Assembly (NCBI RefSeq): GCF_024362695.1
Contig: NC_065405.1
Location: 6,704,672 to 6,768,671 of the forward strand
Reading direction: 5' to 3'
From: Pectinophora gossypiella
Lineage: Eukaryota; Arthropoda; Insecta; Lepidoptera; Gelechiidae
Length of the DNA: 64,000 nt
The position numbers and the translations under genes are program-made. This document shows positions 12,774 to 24,700 of the stretch, piece after piece (the stretch's first letter is position 1; every line of letters begins with the position of its first letter). The notes beneath the pieces are model-generated. The model worked only from the letters and a program-made list of their open reading frames with translations, had not been told where the DNA came from and ran no database searches.

Positions 12774-14290
12774 GCTACAAACCCATGTACTGACTGACTC
12801 ACTGACATAATTGTTCTCCCAGAAGGAGCGTCGGGGGGTAAAAATAATGTATGAGAAAAGTGATCGGGACCTCCCGGTGAGTATGGGAAAACTTCCAGAT
12901 CCTGGAAAACTGCTCCGCATCAGGGAGACACCCTACAGTCTGGCGCAACTATTATACCTGGATCAAATTTTTTTTCGCAAAACCTATTTAAATCTTGGTC
13001 AAATTCTATTGTCGGTGAAAAAAAATCAAAATGGCGGAAAAACAAGATGGCCGCCATACAAAATTTTATTTTTCCAGAAAATGTTTCGGGGGTAAAAACG
13101 ATGCATGGGGACGTAATCGGAATGTCATGTTGAGTATGGAAATACTTCTCGATCTTCAAAAACTGCTCCGCATCAGGGAGACATCCTACGGCCTGGCAAA
13201 ACTATCGCACCTGGATCGATTCTTTTTTCACAAAACCTATTTAATTCTTAGTCAAATCCTATGGCCGGTGAAAAAAAATCAAAATGGCGGAAAAACAAGA
13301 TGGCCGCCATACAAAATTTTGTTTTTTCAGAAAATGCATCGGGAGTAAAAACTGTGTATGGAGATGTAATCGGAACGTCTTTTGGAGTATGAAAACACTT
13401 CTCTATCTTTTAAATCTGCTCCGCATCAGAGAGACACCCTACGGCCTGGCAAAACTATCGCACCTGGAACTTTTCTGTTTTCACGAAACCTATTTAAATC
13501 TTGGTCAAATCCAATCCCCGGTGAAAAAAAACCAAAATGGCGGAAAAACAAGATGGCCGCCATACAAATTTTTCGTTTTTCCAGAAAATGCCTCGGGGGT
13601 AAAAAGTGTGTATGGGGTTGTAATCGGAACGTATTGTTGAGTATGAGAAAACTTCCAGATCTTTGAAATCTGCTCCGCATCAGGGAGACACCCTACGGCC
13701 TGGCAAAACTATCGCACCAGGAACTTTTTTGTTTTCACGAAGCCTATTAAAGTCTTGATCAAATTCAGTCACCGGTGAAAAAAAATCAAAATGGCTTAAA
13801 ATCAAGATGGCCGCCATACAAAATTTTGTTTTTCCAGAAAATGTCTCAGAGGTAAAATTGATGTATAGGGGTGTGATCGGAACGTCATCTTGGAAAACTG
13901 CTCCGCATCAGGGAGACACCCTACGGCCTGGCAAAACTATCGCACCTGGAACTTTTTGTTTTCACGAAACCTATTTAAATCTTGGTCAAAATTTATCGCC
14001 GGTGAAAAGAAAACAAAATGGCGGAAAAACAAGATGGCCGCCATATAAAAACATTGGTTTTTCCAGAAAATGTCTCGGGTGTAAAAATGATGTATAGGTG
14101 TGTGATCGGAACGTCATATTTGAAAACTGCTCCGCATCAGGGGGCGCCCTACGGCCTGGCAAAACTATAGCACCTAGAACTTTTTTGATTTCACGAGACT
14201 TGTTTAAAAACAAGTTGGCCGTCATACAAAGCTTCGAACTAATACAGGACACGCGAGCAGCTTGCTGCGAGCGAACCACGCGACATCTAG
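12774..14290 (+). mobile_element. Repeat unit I
   Basis: Plus-strand unit of six monomers, from GCTACAAACCC to CTAG (14287-14290). The head microsatellite is short. Its last monomer is truncated before the tail (near 14200-14230), where the sequence jumps to the TACAAAGCTTCGAAC lead-in. Confidence 0.6.
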
Positions 14291-14303
14291 TATACTATAT
14301 ATA

Positions 14304-15607
14304 GCTGCAAACCCACTGACTGACTGACTGACTGACTGACTCACTCACTCACTCACTGACATAATTGTTCTCCCAGAAGGAGCGTCGGGGGGTAAAAATG
14401 ATGTATGGGGGATGTGATCGAGACCACCCGGTGAGTATGGGAAAACTTCCAGATCATGGAAAACTGCTCCGCATCAGGGAGACACCCTACGGCCTGGCGC
14501 AACTATCGCACCTAGAACGATTCTTTTTCCACAAAACCTACTTAATTCCTGGTCAAATTCAATCACTGTTGAAAAAAAATCAAAATGGCGGAAAAACAAG
14601 ATGGCCGCCATACAACATTTTATTTTTCCACAAAATGTCTCGTGGGTAAAAACTGTGTATGGTGATGTAATCGGAACGTATTGGTAAGTATGGAAATACT
14701 TCTCGATCTTGAAAACCTGCTCCGCATCAGAGAGACACCCTACGGCCTGGCAAAACTATCGCACGTGGAACTTTTTTGTTTTCACGAAATCTATTTAAAT
14801 CTTGGTCAAATTCAATCACCGTTGAAAAAAAATCAAAATGGCGGAAAAACAAGATGGCTGCCATACAAAATTTTCGTTTTTCCCGAAAATGCCTCGAAGG
14901 TAAAAATTATGTATAGGGATGTGATCGGATCGTCATGTTGAGTATTTTAATACTGCTCGATCTTGAAAAACTGCTCCGCATCAGGGAGACACCCTACGGC
15001 CTGGCAAAACTATAAAACCTGGAGCAATATTTTTTTCACAAAACCTATTTAAATCTTGGTCAAATTTTATCGCCGGTAAAAAAAAAACAAAATGGCGGAA
15101 AACTAAGATGGCCGCCATACAAAATTTTCGTTTTTCTCGAAAATGCCTCGGGGGTGAATATGATGTATGAGGGATGTGATCAAAATGTCATGTTGAGTAT
15201 GGAAATACTTCCCGACCTTCAAAAACTGCTCTGCATCAGGGAGACACCCTACGGCCTGGCAAATCTATCGCACCTGGAACTTTTTTGTTTTCACGAAACC
15301 TATTTAAATCTTGGTCAAATTTTATTGCCGGTGAAAAAAAAACAAAATGGCCGAAAAACAAGATGGCCGCCATATAAATTTTTGTTTTTCATAAAAATGT
15401 CTCGGGTGTAAAAATGATGTACAGGGGTGTGATCGGAACGTCATCTTGGAAAACTGCTCCGCATCAGGGAGACACGCTACGGCCTGGCAAAACTATAGCA
15501 CCTAGAACTTTTTTGATTTCACGAAAACAAGATGGCCGCCATACAAAGCTTCGAACTAATACAGGACACGCGAGCAGCTTGCTGCGAGCGAACCACGCGA
15601 CATCTAG
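14304..15607 (+). mobile_element. Repeat unit J, right end of the block
   Basis: Plus-strand unit of five monomers. Its head is the variant GCTGCAAACCC with a long TGAC/TCAC microsatellite (about 14316-14360). The tail is CTAG at 15604-15607. The sequence to the right is unrelated, so this is the right border of the block. Confidence 0.6.
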
Positions 15608-15649
15608 TAATATAATATAAGATTGATGTATATATAAAATGTGTCTATT

Positions 15650-15843
15650 GTTTTATTTTACGTATCTGCGCGCTACACTGCAGCTGTACAAATGTACCAT
15701 ATCCTTTGCCGAAGGTTGTCTGGAAGAGATCGCTCTTAGCGATAAGGCCGCCTTTGCCCACCTTAGAATAAGTTTATCCTGTAAATGTTTTGTGAATTTG
15801 TGTGCAATAAAGTGTTTTTATTATTATTATTATTATTATTATT
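15650..15843 (+). mobile_element. LINE-type 3' end with ATT-repeat tail (copy 1)
   Basis: Contains GGTTGTCTGGAAGAGATCG, the hairpin ATCGCT-CTT-AGCGAT (15729-15743), GATAAGGCCGCC, GTGCAATAAAG, and a terminal TTA/ATT simple repeat. This is the layout of a lepidopteran non-LTR retrotransposon 3' end truncated at its 5' side. Related copies are at 19512-19620 and, on the minus strand, at 27690-27815. The clade was not resolved. Confidence 0.6.
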
Positions 15844-16034
15844 GTAGTTACTGAACTAGTCTTTCTATTTAATAGGTAGGTATGATTTTACGTGGCCTTT
15901 TATCTATTAAACAGTACGTATTACTTTAACAACGTTTAAGCTCTTTCTGTTACTTACCAAAATGAAAAACCGAAGCAAATCAATGTTGATTTTTGTTTTT
16001 ATAGCACTCATCCGTGTAGGAAAGAAAAATCATA

Positions 16035-16115
16035 GGAAGAGGACCCGGTGGTGTAGGTACTTCATGGTTAACACGGTCTACCCGAACTGCGGGTTCAAGT
16101 ACCTATTAAGTACTT
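16035..16115 (+). mobile_element. tRNA-derived SINE fragment with an interrupted A box
   Basis: GAGGACCCGGTGGTGTA...ATGGTTAACACGG and GGGTTCAAGTAC match the SINE head at 56617. Here about eight bases (GGTACTTC) interrupt the A-box region, so this copy is probably inactive. The B-box-like GGTTCAAGT is at about 16091. Confidence 0.45.
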
Positions 16116-16204
16116 TATCAGCTTATGAACTGTTTCTGTGTTTTTAGACTGTAATTATATAAGTACATCAAAAATCGAAACAAATAACCTGGTATGTAGT
16201 TTAA

Positions 16205-16318
16205 TTCATCATCATCAGCCGTACGACGCCCACTGCTGGGCATAGGCCTACCCCAAGGATCTCCACGACGATCGGTCCTGCGCTGCCCGCATCCAGCGGC
16301 TTCCCGCGACCTTGTGAG
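16205..16318. repeat. Lepidopteran interspersed repeat fragment (CCCACTGCTGGGCATAGGC type)
   Basis: The motif CGCCCACTGCTGGGCATAGG followed by CCCCAAGGATCTCCACGACG recurs widely in lepidopteran DNA, probably as part of a retrotransposon reading frame. A relative is at 34745-34822. Family assignment is from memory of the motif. Confidence 0.45.
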
Positions 16319-16965
16319 TTTAATTCAATTCCATGTAATTCAATTTATTATTAGAAGTGTTATTTAATTCTATAAATTGACATTCAGACGACCTTAAAAT
16401 GAATTACGGATATGGGATGTGGTGTGTAGAGATGATTCGTTTTACTTCTACGAAAAAGTAAAATCTTTGATGCTTTAACATAAAATAACGTAAAATGTAT
16501 AAGAATATTGTAGTAATATGATATTACTACGCAGTGCCATAGTTACAAGAAGTCAGCAAAATTAGAGAGAGAGAATTTGGCAAGCTTCCGGGCGTCAAGT
16601 AGGTAGGTATACTTACATAAAGAATAAATTATTGAGATTGTATTCGACGCCTCTTAAGGAAATTGGTGTAGGTTATTGCTCCTTATCTTCTGCTTTCCTA
16701 GTAATATTTTAGTAAATCTTATTTTATTTATTCAATTTTAGGTACCTGATAGTCCGATAAAATAAGATGATTCATTAAACATTAAATAGAATAAAATTAT
16801 ATTACTAGGTATAAGTACTAAGTACACAAGTAGTAAATTATATTAGTAAGTAGCAAGTAAGTAGGTACTAATATAATTTTATTATTTTTAATGCTACGCT
16901 ACGCTTGGGAGGTTATGAGAATGAGGAGATATCGTTTTCTAAGTATTTTTTTACAAATACCTATC

Positions 16966-17275
16966 TCCTTCTATAGTGAGGGTTGTGAGGTGGAATACCA
17001 GCCTCATCAACCCTGGTGTGAGGGTTTTGATTGAGCTGCCAAAGGCCCCTGACAACTCATGTAACGATTGTTCACTTACATCAGTAAACAGTAACCGGGA
17101 CCAACGGCTTAACGTGCCTTCCGAAGCACGGATTATCATACTTTCGAACAATCTGGTGACCAGCCTGTAATGTCATAGCCAGACTAGGAATCACAAAGTG
17201 ATTTTTGTGATATGTCCCCACCGGGATTCGAACCTGGGGCCTCCGGATCGTGATACCTATGTGGCGGAGTCTTCC
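16966..17275 (-). mobile_element. tRNA-derived SINE (copy 1)
   Basis: Read on the minus strand, it begins with a tRNA-like head containing the B box GGTTCGAATCCCGG and ends in a body with AACCCTCAC-type sequence. The same body, including CCGGGACCAACGGCTT and the CGAAGCACGGAT segment, recurs at 33872-34167 and 34290-34600. The A-box end of this copy is degraded. Non-coding, RNA polymerase III-type ancestry. Confidence 0.65.
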
Positions 17276-17279
17276 CAGT

Positions 17280-19505
17280 AACTAGTTCTAGGACACTAAA
17301 CTTATGTGGAATGACTCGCTACTTCCCAAAGGGTTCATTTAGGATTTAGTGATATATAATGATACATAATTGTACTTAGATACAATACAAGTGTTATTGT
17401 ACTTTCGTGTATGCGTTATATGAGAAACTAAGTAAAAGTTCTATAGTTTAGTTAGTGGTTCGCCATAATACTTTGGATGGTCTTACGTCTAGACAGAACT
17501 ATGTTTAGTTTTAATTAGCCACTTCGCTAGCTTTTAGCCAAACTGCACACACAGGCGTGATCCTGTTTTATTAAAATAAACAAGTTTCAAATACAACGAA
17601 CCTGAATATTTGTTGCAGACAATCTTAGATAACGTACTCATACATACTCGCGTCTCTGTTGTATACTGACCCTTGGTAAAAATATGATCGATTCTATATT
17701 ATACCTATTCTAATTCACGCGGTTTCGAAGCCTTGGTTTCACTATTTATTACTTGCCAAACTACCTTTATTTTATTATCCACGATCTTTATTTTATGCAT
17801 CTACTAATATGCATCTGTTTGGCTGTATAACACACTCTTCGAAATATTTAAAAATATTTTTGAAGCTATCACCGTGCGTACTTATACGTACTTATTTCTC
17901 CTTTTGCGATGCCTACCTACGGTAGCCCAGTTACTGAACTTGAATGATTGACTGTTAGTAACTTCCGTTTGAGGAAAAATATTTTCAAATTCCAAGTAGT
18001 CTCAAATGGTAAAAATATAAAAATGTTTGGAAAAAAAAAACATTTGTCATTTTAGACTATTTACGGCCTCTTTTTCCTTTCGACGATCTCTCAGAACGTG
18101 TAGACCAGATACAATTTTCGCATTAGTAAAGTGATGGAGTTCCAAATTCTAAATTGAAATAAAATTCGCGTGTCATACATACCTAAGCAATCCTTAATAC
18201 AGTTAGATCAGCATACGTCTGAGGAGTTAAAGAAATTACGAAATATAAGTGAAATTCGTCTCCTAACCTCGGTTGAACGTAATCTGGCTTTGAGAGGAGT
18301 AATTTAAATATGGCGTCGATGAGGGAACGTTGATTCGGTTGGCCCACATCTTACATTTAAATTTCTCGTATCATGAAAAAAAATACCCTGAGCGTGTCAT
18401 AAAAGGCGATTAAATTGAACCTGTATTATTAACAACATCATTGTGGAGGTAAGTATCTAATAGTGCATCTGGATTTGAGTTGCCTCACTGTCGATAGTTG
18501 ACTTGAAGATTTTTGATAACTAGTACCTCTATCGATAGCAATAGGCGAGCTATTCAGCTCAATTAGTTCAATAGGTACTATCGTCAGACAGTTTTACCTA
18601 CTATAGAGAGTATTGCTGCTCGCTAACTTCAAAAGTATCGATATTATCGATAGCCAATCGATACTATTGTGTTTTGGACGACTACCGATAGTTGTAGTTA
18701 AATCACCTATCAAATCGATACTAGTTCATCTTGCGATGATGTACCTACAATCAAGGAGCAAAAGATTAGTCACTGAGCCCAGCGAATTATTTATAAACAG
18801 TGGTGAAATTATTAACCGTTAGTTGTCATAATTATATATTTTTTTGTTTTTGTAGGTGTTTTTGGTCTATTACAGAAACGACATATACTCGTAACCAGGA
18901 GATCTTAAGTGCAACCAATTAATTTATTACTTTCATTAAATTGATTTGACTTTTGCAGCTGATCGTACATCTGACTACCCCATTGGGGAATATAGTCGTG
19001 AGCTTATTTTATGTTATATATTATGTTAAAAAATAAAAGCTTACTCAAGTTATACCTGTTCAAAATGCGTTGCTATCCCGAGGGAGACGTCGGGAATTAC
19101 ATTTGTAAATAAGAAGGAAAGTTAACACGTTGATAAAGTTAAGTACATTACGGTTCATGCGACTTCGTTACCAGAATATAATAGCGGTTCATTCTCGGGA
19201 TCTTTGTTAATGCTTTTAAAAGTTTTATACGAAACGAATTATTGCGTTGACAGCGACTCCCCGAACGGCGATTCCCGCTACGGCGAGTCTCTTTACAGCG
19301 AATGGCTTGACGTCGCGCGATTTTTTTTTGTATAATACCTCATTGTGTGTTTTATAATTATAAATACACACACATAGCGAACATAGAATTGATATTCATT
19401 TAATATAACATTTATATATGTATTATTATTATACCTACAAGTATTTCCATGCTGCACTATCCCGCTATAAGTATACATATAACATTATAATATTAAATAT
19501 ATCGT
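17280..19505. other. Intergenic, no gene seen
   Basis: AT-rich non-coding sequence with only short frames. A cluster of ATCGAT-type words occurs around 18480-18720 without a clear element structure. Confidence 0.5.
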
Positions 19506-19511
19506 ATACTT

Positions 19512-19620
19512 AAAGGTTGCCTCGAAGAGATTGTTACTTAGCAATAAGACCGCCTATTGTATTATTTCTATTTCTCTATTGTTTTGTATTTTCCTGTTTG
19601 TGCAATAAAGTATTTGGTAT
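19512..19620 (+). mobile_element. LINE-type 3' end (copy 2)
   Basis: GGTTGCCTCGAAGAGATTG, then a hairpin ATTGTT-ACTT-AGCAAT (19530-19545), then AATAAGACCGCC and TGTGCAATAAAG. It is a diverged relative of 15650-15843. The hairpin arms changed together, keeping pairing. Confidence 0.55.
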
Positions 19621-21520
19621 ATTATGTTATAGCGGTAAAACACATAACCCTCATTTATGCTTCAAAGTCGTCGCTGGGTAAAAATAATATGGTACCTACT
19701 GTTGTTCTGATGTCATAAAAACCGGAATGTCATAAAAGCGAAACCGACCAAGGGGTTGTGTCCATACCAACGTGTTAGGTAGGTCATTACAATGAGTGAG
19801 GGGCTGATCCCTTTTCACCATTCGCTTCATCATAATCCACCTTAGAACTTCGTATTAAAAGTGAAATGGAACTTTTCTTCTATTTCTTTGTGACTCTACG
19901 TCGACACTACCTAAGTACTTCGGTGAAAAAATACTAGTAAGTATTTACGTACTTATAATCTGTTTGTTTTCTTCCAAGTTGAGCAAAAGCAACGGCACGC
20001 CGTGCCATCCTTTTCTTCAAGCCATTTGTTTATCACTCGACACTCCTCTTTCCTATAAACACTACACCTACCACCTATTTAATGCTTCCAAACCCCGATT
20101 CTCAGAGCTGAAGGCTGCATCAGTTACACCAGCTATGCAATTTGAGTTTTTTTTTTGTATACCCTTTTGTTGCAACTTAACTCTCACGTTTTTACGCCAA
20201 CAAACATATGCAAAGACATGTTCTAAGTGTTCTTTAATTTATGTAAATAACGTAAGCTATACGTGTAAGTCTAATTATCATAATTATATACATACACCGT
20301 GTATAATTACTAAGGATATACAGAATTAAGTCCACGACTTCATAATACCTACGCGCTCGCATGCTCGTAAGTACTTGATAGTGGCCCTAGATATTCGCAG
20401 AACACAAAGGCTTTCAGACTTTTAGGTACCAGATGGAGCAAGTTGCATTCATAGATTTGGTGATAAATAGACGCGACATTTTATAAAAAATAAATGTATT
20501 TCAGCACGAATACACATCGTCAGTGATTGATAACATTTGGTACGTAATTATCGATGCATTAGTGACACACTTACGACGTTAAAGTCTCTTGAAATAGCCT
20601 AGTTGAAATATAAAATATCTGTCTATAAATAAATATCTATCTATTAGATTATGACTTTGACAGAATAGTAGGTGAAAGGAGAGTAGTGTCAAGATCGTAG
20701 CAAGTGAAAGTGAAAAATTATGTGGTAACAAACACTGCCTAACCCTACGAAAAGAAGCCTGATCTCAGTTACTTAGGTTACTGCATAAGTAATTAGGTAA
20801 GACGATAAGTTACCGATAGCGAAATTAAATATATCTACATACTTATATTCAAGACTATACTGATACAAGACTGCAGCAAAGACTGCAAGTTCTTTTTCGT
20901 ATTTTGTTGCTTATGTCATTAGGTTTACTTTATTTCAGTAACTATAACACAATTATAATACTTCATGTACAGTCTCTGTAAAGAATATTCTTTGCCAAGA
21001 CTCGTTACAAACACGAGAGGTCCGCGTGCAAGCTTGCATTAAGTTGCAAGGCATTAATGCACCAAAGCGTAGAGGCATGACCACGCCTTCCCATATGAAA
21101 AACTTCAAGCATAATGTTAAGTTTTTCCTAGCCTTTGTAACGTGATATAAAGTACGCAACAAGCCTGTCTGAGCTTTAAAAATATGAGGCTCTTTCATAC
21201 AAATTAGCTAGCATACAATGCCACTGTAGGATTATGAAAATTCACGTTGCAACTTCCTGAGAAATGCTTATTATTATGTGACCACCTAACTTACATAAAC
21301 TTTACAACATTCAGTGCACTCATAAAACATAAAAGCCTGACTATTCCTTTGTTTAAGTTCTTTAGTTTATGCTCACACTTATAATTGATACTGGTACCTA
21401 TTGGTGTTTGCTGAACCCGCAAGTTGTAGGTATATAATTAGATAGGTAATTGGGAACTTAAAGGACCAGCTACAACTTTTGACAAGTGATCTGTAGTGAA
21501 TATGAACTTATGCTTACATC
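19621..21520. other. Intergenic, no gene seen
   Basis: No gene or clear repeat recognised. The longest frame (19964-20329, + strand) has no recognisable domain and no coding context. Confidence 0.45.
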
Positions 21521-21905
21521 AATGAGGGACTTTTCAATCGGCGCTCCCCAAAAAACACGATAGATGGCGTTGTTAAGTTTTTCTTCGTTTAAACTTCTAA
21601 TTTCATGGATGACAGAAATTTAATATGCATCTTATCTTTGTTTTTGGGTAGAGATGATGACCCTTTTTATTACGCCAAGGTACAATTACAACTTCCACCC
21701 ATTATCATTCTGATCAAAAAAGAGAAGCAATATAGGTCTAGCAACATCATTCTATACATAATGTGATCCAAATATCAAGCAACAATTAGTTTTTGAATAG
21801 GTAATTATGTACCCCAGCAATGAGAAAATAGGTCATTATCACGTTAAAAATGAACAACGCCATCTATCGTGTGTTTGGGAAACGTCGATTGGAAAGCCCC
21901 TCATT
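21521..21905. mobile_element. MITE with ~50-bp terminal inverted repeats (copy 1)
   Basis: The ends are AATGAGGGACTTTTCAATCG and, on the other strand, AATGAGGGGCTTTCCAATCG. Pairing continues to GATAGATGGCGTTGTT. The interior contains TTCCACCCATTAT and ATTCTGATCAAAA. Copies are at 22746-23184 and 32133-32544, with a fragment at 25651-25737. No transposase. Confidence 0.7.
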
Positions 21906-22745
21906 AGATAAATTAAAGTAAAATTTTACCTGCCTACTCACTACTTAGTTTTTAAACTTGTTTCGTTTAATGTTCCATTAAGAACTCCATCAGGCAGAAC
22001 CCTTTTGTTTTGCGCTTTAGGCGAATTTCATAATGCAGGAATGCCTACTTAACTATCTACCTACATTGATATTAAAACATAATAGGGACAGAGGCACTAG
22101 AGGGTCCTAGAAATAGCACACAGTCACCCCTCTGAATTGCTAATTATTCTTTTCCCTTAGGCGTCAAAAGTTAGCCACCCTTTCCCCATTCAAAATGGGG
22201 ACTGTAATATTATGAAAATTAATATCTAATGAAAATGCCTGCAGTAAGAGAAAGCTGTATGACGTAGTCACAATTACTCGCATTTAAATTTGTGCATTCA
22301 AGAAAGTCTGTTAATATAATGTTTGAAAGCACTCAGTGCAGTAAATAAGTCAAGTTAATTAATATCTTCATTAAGTCGGGTAATATTCGTTGAAACAATA
22401 AAACCTAAAGGGGTGCAACCCTTCATGAAATTTGGTAAGAAGTAAGATACAGCCACCAACAACCTACCTTTTGTTTTATTTATTAAAGTATTAATGCGTA
22501 CTACCTACCTATCATATCGCATAGCTGCAATATTGATGTGGACCAAGGTGCTCTTTAGATCGTTACTATAAAATACCTTATAAGTAATAAGTGTAAAGAT
22601 TACTTACCACCTCATTATTATGAATCTCCAGTTTGTTTCTAGACTAGGGCCCTATCTCGCTAGGTCACCTGGTGGGCGCTACCACGGTTGTGCTTGTGCT
22701 ACCAATAAAATGAATAACGAATTTGTTGCCGGTAACCGAATTCCG
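21906..22745. other. Intergenic, no gene seen
   Basis: Non-coding AT-rich sequence between two MITE copies. No recognised gene, RNA or repeat. Confidence 0.45.
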
Positions 22746-23184
22746 AATGAGGGACTTTCCAGGCTACGTTCCCCAAATAAAATATAGATGGCGCTGTACA
22801 GAGTTGCCTTTGTTTAACCTTCTAATTTCATGGGTAACAAACATAATTATCTATCTTTCATCTTTGTTCTTGGGTAGGTTGTTGTAAATGACACTTGTTA
22901 TTACATTCAAGCACAACACATCTTCCACCCATTATTATTCTGATCAAAATAAAGAGATACAATACAGGTGCAATATAATAGGCAGCAACATAAATAATAT
23001 AAGTATGTATAGGTACATATCTGTTCCAAACAGTTCCAAATATCACGCAACAATGATTTTTATATTATGCCTCCTCTGCCAGAACATTATAATTTTGAAT
23101 AATTTGTGTACCCGAGCAATAAGAGAATAATAAAAATAATTATTACGTTAAACCTGTACAACATTGCGTGGAAAATCCCTCATT
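22746..23184. mobile_element. MITE, same family (copy 2)
   Basis: Starts AATGAGGGACTTTCCAGGC and ends TGGAAAATCCCTCATT. It shares CTTCCACCCATTAT, CTGATCAAAATAAAGAG and the GTACCCGAGCAATAAGAGAA segment with the other copies. Slightly longer than copy 1 because of internal insertions. Confidence 0.7.
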
Positions 23185-23290
23185 ACCTACCAGTTCGTGA
23201 CGTACCATGGTGTCCTAGTGTGATTGGGCCCTGACCCTGTCATAGATCTGACGAGCTAAAAAGCCCACATCATCGAAGCAATTATTATTC

Positions 23291-23585
23291 ATGTTAGCTA
23301 ACTCTACAATAAAACGTAAATATTAGTAACATACCCAGTTTTAATCAGTAAATGTTAAGTAGCTCAAATATCACCCTTAATACGGAAACCAAATATTATT
23401 ACTACAAATTATAATAAGAAATATTAATACAAAAGAATACAACAAAATAGTCTTTCAGTTTTCGCTTCTCTCGACAATAATCGTCTTCACTTGTTTTTCT
23501 TTCCTCGAAGTCGCAGACGGAACACCCGCCAAAACGTTTTTCTCTTAAAAAGTGACGTGACGTTCCTTTTTTGAAATTGCCAACA
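23291..23585. repeat. 295-bp duplicated segment (copy 1)
   Basis: Matches 25312-25606 at a constant offset of 2021 bp with no gaps seen. On the minus strand it holds an open frame including FKKGTSRHFLREKRF and CSVCDFEERK. In this copy the frame extends upstream to about 23650. No known domain was recognised. It could be an exon-like fragment of an unidentified gene or a piece of a mobile element. Confidence 0.6.
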
Positions 23586-23739
23586 CGGCCATTCTGCAAA
23601 GCGCATGCCCTCAGGCGCTGCTCAAATAACTGTAACATAAAATCATTCAAAGATTAATTAATTATCATTCCGTTCGGCCAATCTTGACATCATTTTCGAA
23701 TGATATTTTAATCTAACTGCGTCCCTTTAGTCTTAGGCG

Positions 23740-24612
23740 ACTCTCTCATGTCTTATATTATCTATTATATATAGTATAATATACCCGTACCAATTTTCAG
23801 TTTAGTAATCATGAGTAGAAGGTTGGTATACGTGAGAGTGTTATATTTACAATTCTCTACTCATGTACTACCAAATCAGGCTTGATCCATTAGACTTAGG
23901 CAACATCCCGCCCGATTGATTGGTTTAGGCAATTTACCTTTAGACTTAGGTAACCCTGTACCATTCTCCAGTTTGGTAAACATGAGTGGAATGTTGGTGT
24001 ACGTGTGAATGTTAACTCATGCACTACCAAATCAGTCTTGTTCCTTTAGACTTAGGCAACATCCCGATTGATTGGTTTAGGCAATTTACCTTTAGACTTA
24101 GGTAACCCTGTACCAATCTCCAGTTTGGTAAACATGAGTGTGTGTGTGTGTGTGAGTGTTAACTCATGCACTACCAAATCAGTTTTGTTCCTTTAGACTT
24201 AGGCAACATCCCGATTGATTGGTTTAGGCAATTTACCTTTAGACTTAGGTAACCCTGTACCAATCTCCAGTTTGGTAAACATGAGTGTGTGTGTGTGAGT
24301 GTTAACTCATGCACTGCCAAATCAGTCTTGTTCCTTTAGACTTAGGCAACATCCCGATTGATTGGTTTAGGCAATTTACCTTTAGACTTAGGTAACCCTG
24401 TACCAATCTCCAGTTTGGTAAACATGAGAGTGTGTTGGTGTTTGTGTGAGTGTGAGTGTGATATTTACAATTTCCCCACTCATGCAATACCAAATCAGTC
24501 TTGTTCCTTTAGACTTAGGCAACATACTGATTGATTGGTTTAGGCAATTTACCTTTAGGCTTAGGTAAACCTGTACCAATCTCGAGTTTCGTAAACATGA
24601 GTGTGGATTGCA
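23740..24612. repeat. Tandem repeat, ~150-160 bp period, with internal GT run
   Basis: The word TTAGGCAACAT recurs near 23897, 24053, 24200, 24353 and 24516 (spacings about 147-163). Each unit carries TTACCTTTAGACTTAGGTAA, CCAGTTTGGTAAACATGAG, a variable TG run and CACTACCAAATCAG. Length differences between units come mainly from the TG run. The leftmost part is more diverged. Confidence 0.8.
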
Positions 24613-24617
24613 AACAT

Positions 24618-24661
<44 letters not shown>

Positions 24662-24700
24662 TTGTGTGTGTGAGATAGCGAGAGAGAGAGAGGAGCGTGT
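24613..24700. repeat. TG/GA microsatellite
   Basis: A run of TG dinucleotides, interrupted by CGCGCG, then GAGAGAGAG. It abuts the tandem repeat above and looks like an expanded version of that repeat's internal TG run. Confidence 0.8.

Larger units (their letters stand above)
215..15607. repeat. Composite tandem-repeat block: about 59 monomers in ten head-tail units
   Basis: Monomers of mostly 250-256 bp, with some short ~230-bp variants, recur throughout. Each carries CTGCTCCGCATCAGGG, then GACACCCTACGGCCTGGC, then a TTTAAATCTTGGTCAAAT-like stretch, then AAGATGGCCGCCATAC. Monomers are grouped into units of 5-8. Each unit starts with GCTACAAACCC plus a TGAC-type microsatellite and GTTGTTCTCCCAGAAGGAG, and ends with a short hairpin and CTAG followed by T. 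Adjacent units are separated by 10-25 bp of pure A/T-type sequence. The architecture resembles non-autonomous Helitron-like elements with internal tandem repeats. That is inference: no Rep/helicase gene is present and no canonical 5' TC end is obvious. Reading frames across the monomers are shadows, because monomer lengths shift the frame. Confidence 0.85.

Noticed and set aside
215..15607. Dozens of 60-120-codon reading frames with recurrent peptides such as LLRIRETPYGLAKL
   Set aside because: They fall on the repeat monomers, occur in several frames and both strands, and monomer lengths are not multiples of three. No promoter, domain or splice logic supports a protein.
215..15607. CRISPR-like regular repeat spacing
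   Set aside because: The repeated part is nearly the whole monomer and there are no unique spacers of constant length. The rest of the window is clearly animal DNA.
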